Origin: Earliella scabrosa
Taxonomy: Eukaryota > Basidiomycota > Agaricomycetes > Polyporales > Polyporaceae
DNA length: 64,000 nt
Assembly: GCA_022605405.1 (NCBI GenBank)
Contig: JABYQQ010000018.1
Coordinates: 62,001-126,000, forward strand
Direction: 5' to 3'
The notes beneath the pieces are model-generated. The model saw only the letters and a program-made list of their open reading frames with translations, was not told the DNA's origin and did no database searches. The position numbers and the translations under genes were made by a program. This document shows, piece after piece, positions 58,340 through 64,000 of the stretch. Numbering within the stretch: the stretch's first letter is position 1; each line of letters opens with the position of its first letter.

Positions 58340-58644
58340 GGAGTCCTTGTACGTTCAGTACTCAGTACTCGGCGTGGGCAATGGGTGGCCCATATGTGCG
58401 CCAATGATCACGTTACGTTTACTTACATGCGGGACTGGCAGCGCTGGGATTCCGGTCATTCGAGGTCAGTGGACCCTCTTAGTTCCTTGATCAACACGTC
58501 GTCGCATAGCGAACACACACTGGCGCCTTCGAGCTTCGAGCTTCGAGGCCTATCCACGTGGACCTGGAACGGCCAGTGCTTCTGCCGATCCGGGACGCTG
58601 TGGTGCTCTTCGTCGTCATCGAGAAGTCGCGCTGTCATGATTAG
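58340..58644 (+). pseudogene. Decayed DUF6593-like gene fragment after copy G
   Basis: About 30-340 bp downstream of copy G are remnants of another copy. Near 58370-58465, QWVAHM and NDHVTFTYMRDWQRWD correspond to the exon 1 tail (VAVYKHGW..DKMTFLGETRDIDEW in G) and end at a GTCAGT donor. In another frame, 58538-58644 encodes RPIHVDLERPVLLPIRDAVV then LFVVIEKSR and a stop, matching the exon 3 end (MGIDI.PEL.PFLDAVVLSFVICEK). Exon 2, the N-terminal block and the exon 3 start are missing, so no functional protein is expected. Confidence 0.75.
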
Positions 58645-58974
58645 ACTCTAGAGGGCCACCGCAGCCGTGCAGCTGCGCATGTGCTGAATCAATGACGCCC
58701 TGCTGCCACAATGCCAGTGTGCAACTCGTCCGACGTCGGAACCCTGTCCACTCTCCGGTGCCCATACATACACCTACACCGCTTTCCACCACCAGAGCTG
58801 GAGCTCGGGTACGTGAGGCCCCTGTGTGCCCAACAGACGACCTATGTGCACTACAAGACCCCCCGTCATAGATCTCTTCGTGCCGCCCGAACATCTTCCG
58901 TATCTCCCACCTCCATCGTTTAGTACGCCGTCGCCCAAAGAAACCCTTCCTGCTTTCAACAAACAACGCGTCCA
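58645..58974. other. Spacer before copy H
   Basis: No gene and no clear TATA box seen. Confidence 0.45.
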
Positions 58975-59675
58975 ATGCACATCCCGTCAACTTCCAATCG
59001 GGCCGACCCAACGCTTAACGCCAATCCTCACACAACCCACCTCGCCTTCTCGCGCGACAAGCCGAGGGACTCGGCGATCGTCGACGCGGACTCGAACAGA
59101 ACGCTCTATCTCGCCTCAACGAAGAGAGGCTTCAGGCAGAGCACCACGACGCTCAGCACCTCGCACGGCGACGTCGTCGCGGTGTGGGAGAAGAAGTCGT
59201 TCGACCATGACTACGTTACGGTGAACGGCCAGACGTGCAAGCTCTCCGACTGGCTGCCGAAGAAGCATGTTTTGTCGGGGTACGTCCCGTTGCTGCATCC
59301 TCTCAACCCCACCCGTTGACGTGGACTGCATTGAGTAGCACCCGGATCTTCTCGGCGCCGAACGGGAAGACCTATCACTGGAAGGAGCGGTCGAGGGCGT
59401 TTCAGGTGCGTTGTACTGCGCGGCGATCCATTCATGGTGACTTGACGCACCACCAGCTTGTGGACGCATCCACCGAAGAAGTTGTTGCAAACTCCACGCG
59501 GGCGAGGAAGTGGTTCACGAAGAGCCTGAGCCTGAGCGTGCACCCCGAGCTTGCGCCGATGCTCGACATCGTGCTCTTCGCGTTCATCGTCCTTGAGGAA
59601 CGCCGGAGGGAGGCGGAGCAGGCGGCTGCCGGTGCCGATGCAGCTGCGAGTGGCGCCGCCGCAGCGGGTGGCTGA
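58975..59675 (+). CDS. DUF6593-like small protein, array copy H
   Basis: Exons 58975-59279, 59339-59405 and 59457-59675 join in frame to 196 residues. An extended N-terminus (MHIPSTSNRADPTLNANPHT) leads into LAFSRDKPRDSAIVDADSNR, a diverged first block lacking the TG turn. It continues DVVAVWEKKSFDHDYVTVNG and LSDWLPKKHVLSG. Exon 2 (67 nt, the shortest) reads TRIFSAPNGKTYHWKERSR. Exon 3 starts LVDASTEEVVANSTRARKW, then ELAPMLDIVLFAFIVLEERR and an Ala/Gly tail. The second intron is about 51 bp. It resembles remote copies A and B in the IVLEERRRE end. Confidence 0.82.
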
Positions 59676-60291
59676 AGAATTCAAGGAGACGGACGTATGT
59701 GATGAGTAGAATGAATGAATGTTGCTGTCGTCGTCTATGCTATTTATGCCCTGAGTAGAGGGCATTGCCAGTGCGCCGGGGCACGCCAGTTGCTAACTCG
59801 CGGGCCATGCGTACTGTCGGATGGGATTCTCGAAGGAGAGTTCGTGGTTGTACAGTCTAACAGACATTCAGTTTTCCACTATGGCTCAGCACTGTACACT
59901 CACTTGCAAGTTGCAGGACGGCGCCGCGGATAGCCGCGGTATGACGAAAGAGGACTACCGGCTATAGCCGAGCCATGACATCATCGAGTCGCGGGCCTCC
60001 AACACAAGAACACTGGCGGCCCCTTGCGCTCATCCGCTGACCTCTCAGCAGCGAGAGTCTGTACCGCGAGGATTCCGACCGGTCTCTCCTTGAATGCCCG
60101 CGATATTCATCCGGAAGATCAGGCACTCGAGCATGGACGTCGCATGGACTCGACATGATCCCCGGACCTGAGGGTGGAGCTAATCGCGGGTGTCGCATCC
60201 TCCTAATCCGCCCCATAAGATCGCTTGTGCCCGCTGTGAGCCTGAGCAACATGCTCCACGTCGCCCCACCCAAAGGATCTCACCAACCACG
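59676..60291. other. Spacer between copies H and I
   Basis: No gene seen. CCATAAGA near 60212 may act as a weak TATA element for copy I. Confidence 0.45.
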
Positions 60292-60996
60292 ATGAACATC
60301 AGCTTCGAGTCCAATGACCCATTCAACTCGCCTGTCGTCGATGCCGTCACCGGGAAGCTCCTCTTGGAAGTCACGACGCGCCACAAGTTCGGGAGGCGGA
60401 CGACGACGGTCTGCAACGCGCAAAAACGCGTCGTGGCGAAGTACGAGCATCGGTGGGGGTTTGGGAAGGATAGGGTGACCTACCATGACCATACGAAACG
60501 CCTGTCAGACTGGCTTCCAAAGAAGGGCGGCCGGTCTAGGTGCGTATCCTCCAGTGGTTCAGACGCGCTGATCATTCAGCGCGCTACGTTGACAGTTCTC
60601 GTATGTTTGCAGCGCCCAATGGGAGGGCGTACGTGTGGAAACAGAGGGCGGGGTCGAGGTCATTCAACGTGAGTGCTCGTTCAACCCCGTGATGATGTCG
60701 GACTACCTTCGCTTTCGACCACTGTCCGTGTGACACGATGTACTGACCTCGAACCACATGTACAGCTCGTGGACTGCCAGTCCCACGTTCCCGTAGCGGC
60801 GACGCACCGTGCAACCCAAGGGTTCTTCACCGCCACGGAGAACATGGGCATCCAGGTCGTGCGGGAGGTGATGCCCTTCCTGGACGCAGTCGTGCTTTCG
60901 TTCATCATCTGCGAGGATGAGCGTCGGAATCGGTCGAGTGCTACTGCGGGTGCTGCTGCTGGTGTGTCTGCGGGCGGTGGAGGGGGTGGATGCTAA
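60292..60996 (+). CDS. DUF6593-like small protein, array copy I
   Basis: Exons 60292-60539, 60596-60668 and 60766-60996 join in frame to 183 residues. The start is MNISFESNDPFNSPVVDAVT; the SNDPFNSPVVD block is shared with copy J, so these two are nearest relatives. Further blocks are RVVAKYEHRWGFGKDRVTYH, LSDWLPKKGGRSR, exon 2 SRMFAAPNGRAYVWKQRAG, exon 3 LVDCQSHVPVAATHRATQG and VMPFLDAVVLSFIICEDERR. The tail is AAAGVSAGGGGGGC, ending in a single cysteine. Confidence 0.84.
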
Positions 60997-61543
60997 CGCT
61001 GGACGGATGCGACCATTGCGCAGACAGGAGAATTTCCTGTACAACCAAAAGTATGAGCGGTATGATCTATACAATGCAGCTGACGTACTTGTCCTTAAAT
61101 GAAGTTTGAAATCTGTGGTCTGCCTGGTGACTGAGCCAAAAACAGAACACCAGTTGTAGTAAGGCGCGGGCGTTGTGGCGTCGGCTCTGTTTGGGAACCC
61201 CGGTATCCGGGGTCTGGCTGAGTGGCACCCTCTCTCGGGTCCTCTCGCCTCCTCTTGATGCAGAGATGTCCATGATGTCAGTCGCGAGTCAGTCGACTCC
61301 CATGCCGTCTATTCACGCACATCTGCACACGCGCACGAGGCCCAGACGAGATATCAAGTGAGCAATAGTAACGTGGAGCTCCACGCCATGTGCGGGGCGG
61401 AGTGAACGACTCGGATGACATCGAGGTAGGTCTTCAACATGCCGTCTCCGATTTATAGCGCGTATGATCCCAGAAGAGCCACCGCAAAGACGTACAACCG
61501 GGCAGAATAAGTCCTACCTGTCAACCCAATCCACGCGCTCCCG
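60997..61543. other. Spacer between copies I and J
   Basis: No gene seen. TTTATAG near 61451 is a TATA candidate about 90 bp before copy J. Confidence 0.5.
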
Positions 61544-62237
61544 ATGAACATCGCTTTCGTCTCCAACGATCCCTTCAACTCGCCCGTGGTCGACACCGCG
61601 ACGGGGCAAGTCATCATGCAGGTCTCTACCCCATTCAGAGTTGGCAAGCGCAAGACGACCGTCTGCGACGCGCGCGGCCGCGTCGTCGGCGAGTTCACGC
61701 GTCGATGGGGACACGACGTGGTCTCGTACCACGGGGAGACGATGCGAGTCAGAGACTGGCTGCCGAAGAAGGGGCATTGGTCAAGGTTCGTAGTCCCAGC
61801 GAGATGATCCGCAGGAATCGCAATGGATGACACTGCTCTTGCGCAGACACCGCATATTCTATGCGCCAAATGGCAAGGTTTACATGTGGAAGCAGCGCTG
61901 GGGGTCCCGGTCCTTCAAGGTGAGTAGTACGCCATCTCTACCCACTGTATGCGTGTCTATCACATCCCTTCACCCCCTCCAACGAAATCAAATGACTGAT
62001 CGAGTACAATTGAACGCTGCCCAGCTCGTCGACACCTCCTCGCACCACACCGTAGCGCGGACGCACACGAAGACGCACGGTTTCTGTATCGCGCCTTCGG
62101 AGCCTATGGGTATCGACATCGAGCCGGAGCTCATGCCTATCTTGGACGCCGTCGTGCTCTCCTTCGTCATCTGCGAGAAGGCGCGCCGCCAGAAAAGCCA
62201 TGGTAGCGGTGCTGCTGCTGCTGGGTCCGCAGCATGA
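61544..62237 (+). CDS. DUF6593-like small protein, array copy J
   Basis: Exons 61544-61785, 61847-61919 and 62025-62237 join in frame to 175 residues. It opens MNIAFVSNDPFNSPVVDTAT and continues KTTVCDARGRVVGEFTRRWG, HDVVSYHGETMRVRDWLPKK, exon 2 HRIFYAPNGKVYMWKQRWG, exon 3 LVDTSSHHTVARTHTKTHG and MGIDIEPELMPILDAVVLSF. It ends in a short Gly/Ala tail (GSGAAAAGSAA). The close match to copy I supports a recent tandem duplication. Intron 2 is about 105 bp, longer than in its sister. Confidence 0.84.
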
Positions 62238-62587
62238 CGAGCAGCCTGTCCGGTGGGTCGTCGGGACCCAGCCCGCTCTTACCCAAACGCCGCCGCCACC
62301 CGGGGTTGGAGCTCGGGTACGTCGTTTGTGCTGATTGACCGAGTTCCGTGTAGGAGTAGGAGAAGAATACCATTACCCTTGCGGGTCATGAATAACTTCC
62401 GTCACCATTTCGGCCTGTCACGTCGCGCCGTTAATTGACACTGACTACTCCACTTTCTAGAGTCACCCCGCCGCCGGGATCCACCGCGCTTCAGCATTAC
62501 ACTAGCTAGGTAGATCGTCACTCCGCTCACGTTCCCATATCACCGTGAACAACTCGCGCACCTGGCCGTCTTCGTTCATTCCCCCCG
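62238..62587. other. Spacer between copies J and K
   Basis: No gene and no clear core promoter element seen. Confidence 0.45.
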
Positions 62588-63347
62588 ATGTCCAAGAACC
62601 TTGCCTTCACAACAGACAGTCCCTTTAGCGGCGCGGTAGTCGACACAGCGACGGGCGACACCCTGTACGAGATCGCTAGAGAGATCGGAGAGCGAGGAAA
62701 GTCGCATCCAGACAGTGTCCTCAGCATACGCGACGTCCGACGAGGCGAGGTCGTCGCGACTTGGGAGCGTGCATACGATAGGCACCGGGATCGGGTCACC
62801 GTCGATGGTCAGACTCGTCCTCTCGGAGAGTGGTTGCTGCAGAAGGATGCCTTGTCTCCAAGGTGCGTCTGAAAATCTGGCAGTTGTCATGGGTTGCACT
62901 GATTCACCGTATGACCGTCCGTAGCACGCTATACCTTGTGACGCCTGATGGCGAGGAATACGTATGGAAACAGTCTGCCCGGCCGAAGAGCACTTTCGAG
63001 GTCAGTACTCCGGTGTTCCGCGCAATCCTAAGCCCTTGCGCACGTACGACAGGCGTGTTGACCGACCACGCTGGATGCAGTTGGTGCATACAAAGACACA
63101 ACGGACCATCGCAAAGTCGCGCCCTGGCCATCTCGCGCTGCATTACCTCAAGCCGTTCGGTACACCGTGCCCGAAGACCCTGAGCCTCGACCTCGAACCG
63201 GAGGCCGTGGCGATGTCGGACACTGTCTTGCTGTCCTTTGCTATCCTGGAGGGAAGTCGGCAGGAGCAGCGCATGGCGAACACGACGTACCGCTGGACTG
63301 GTCACGGTGGGGATGCGGGGAGGACTACTGTACCTGCGGGGCCATGA
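62588..63347 (+). CDS. DUF6593-like small protein, array copy K
   Basis: Last intact gene of the array. Exons 62588-62862, 62925-63000 and 63081-63347 join in frame to 205 residues. It opens MSKNLAFTTDSPFSGAVVDT and continues EVVATWERAYDRHRDRVTVD and LGEWLLQKDALSP. Exon 2 is TLYLVTPDGEEYVWKQSAR, with D for N in the PNGK turn. Exon 3 opens LVHTKTQRTIAKSRPGHLA and carries LSLDLEPEAVAMSDTVLLSF. The C-terminal tail is not Ala-rich and ends GRTTVPAGP. Like remote copies A and B it has ERAYDRHRDRV-type spacing, suggesting an older branch. Confidence 0.8.
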
Positions 63348-63817
63348 AAAATATTCATTGTGAAGTTCGCGTTGTTGAGAGCTCGAGTACAGCATTTCTC
63401 GAGCTATTGGTTCGTGTTAGACGTTAGACATCCGAGCGCGATCGACTTGCCTCCAGAACTCGTCATCTGTGGACATGTCTAAGTCGAAGTGATGGGCGTC
63501 TACTGGTGTTCACTCCGAATCTCCGATGAAAATCGCGTTCTGTCCTCCTCTATCATCGACATCGTCCTGGCAGAGAGACCGGACGCAGCCGACTAATACG
63601 TGCTTGCGAATCACAAACCCTACTCAGAACACCTACCAAATCTCCAGATGACAGGGCGCAGCGCACCTACTGGTACTGGAGCAGTCCGTTTGACCTCGTC
63701 AATGACTTGGTACTCCAGTACTCAATACGCTGGAGCTATGCGACTTCTTGCGTGCGTACAGATGATATGGTGTGGGTAGGACTAGTAAGATGGAACCCAG
63801 GTGAGCCTCAGATCCTC
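63348..63817. other. Intergenic between copy K and the glycine-rich gene
   Basis: Convergent gap with no gene seen. Confidence 0.5.
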
Positions 63818-64000
63818 CTAACATGCTCCCCCTCCTCCTCCGCCTCCATCACCACCTCCACCTCCACCTCCACCTCCGCCGCCTCCGCCATCCCCGCCTC
63901 CTCCTCCGCCTCCACCTCCACCATCCCCAAACCAGCCATGACCTCCGTGACCGAATCCCCCATGGCCAAAGCCACCGTGTCCACCGCCATGTCCGAACAT
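63818..64000 (-). CDS. Glycine/histidine-rich small protein, at window edge
   Basis: A minus-strand frame from an ATG at the last base of the window reads MFGHGGGHGGFGHGGFGHGG, then runs of glycine broken by single Asp residues (DGGGGGG units), ending GGGAC and a stop at 63818-63820. It has 60 residues if the ATG is the true start; more sequence may lie outside the window. The reading is carried by a GGN/GHGG repeat, so it could also be a simple-sequence tract. Function unknown. Confidence 0.45.
   Translation of the reverse strand: MFGHGGGHGGFGHGGFGHGGHGWFGDGGGGGGGGGGDGGGGGGGGGGGGGDGGGGGGGAC

Noticed and set aside
1..64000. tRNA, rRNA, CRISPR or intact transposon genes
   Set aside because: Looked for tRNA T-arm patterns, repeat-spacer arrays, transposase or reverse transcriptase motifs; none were convincing by eye. 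A tRNAscan or RepeatMasker run would settle it.

Overview
The window looks like a nuclear contig from a basidiomycete fungus, most likely an Agaricomycete such as a polypore. It is GC-rich. Its genes carry many short GT-AG introns, usually 50-75 bp. It also encodes protein families typical of mushrooms: a DUF6535 membrane protein, an Uds1-type coiled-coil protein and a small family I assign to DUF6593. I saw no bacterial operons, CRISPR arrays, tRNA or rRNA genes, or intact transposons. Gene models were built by hand from reading frames and splice signals; family names come from recognised motifs, not from a database search.

Layout. 0.1-1.2 kb: Mediator subunit MED7 (+). 1.6-11.6 kb: three tandem acyl-CoA (4-coumarate-CoA-ligase-like) synthetase genes on the minus strand, each ending in a peroxisomal PTS1 tripeptide. 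13.2-15.6 kb: F-box/WD40 protein (-). 16.3-18.5 kb: threonine synthase (+). 19.5-22.1 kb: a protein kinase with DFN in place of DFG (+). 24.9-28.1 kb: a Ser/Pro-rich coiled-coil protein (+). 29.7-31.2 kb: an uncharacterised protein (-). 32.1-34.0 kb: two minus-strand DUF6593-like genes. 37.4-37.5 kb: a tiny, easily missed gene for ribosomal protein eL41 (-), divergent from a basic nuclear-type protein (37.8-38.9 kb, +). 40.7-43.2 kb: DUF6535 membrane protein (+). 46.6-51.1 kb: large Uds1-domain protein (+). 52.3-63.3 kb: a head-to-tail array of eight intact DUF6593-like genes with two decayed copies (+). 63.8-64.0 kb: a glycine-rich small protein at the window edge (-).

How it fits together. 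Most single genes are unrelated housekeeping functions: transcription (MED7), translation (eL41), amino acid synthesis (threonine synthase) and ubiquitin ligation (F-box/WD40). Two stretches are accessory and expanded by tandem duplication. The ligase trio probably activates aromatic or fatty acids in peroxisomes. The DUF6593-like array is the most notable feature. All ten intact copies share one three-exon structure (intron phases 2 then 0), and every spliced model keeps its reading frame. The N-terminal, C-terminal and substrate-facing parts vary, and two pseudogenes show active birth and death. Its function is unknown.
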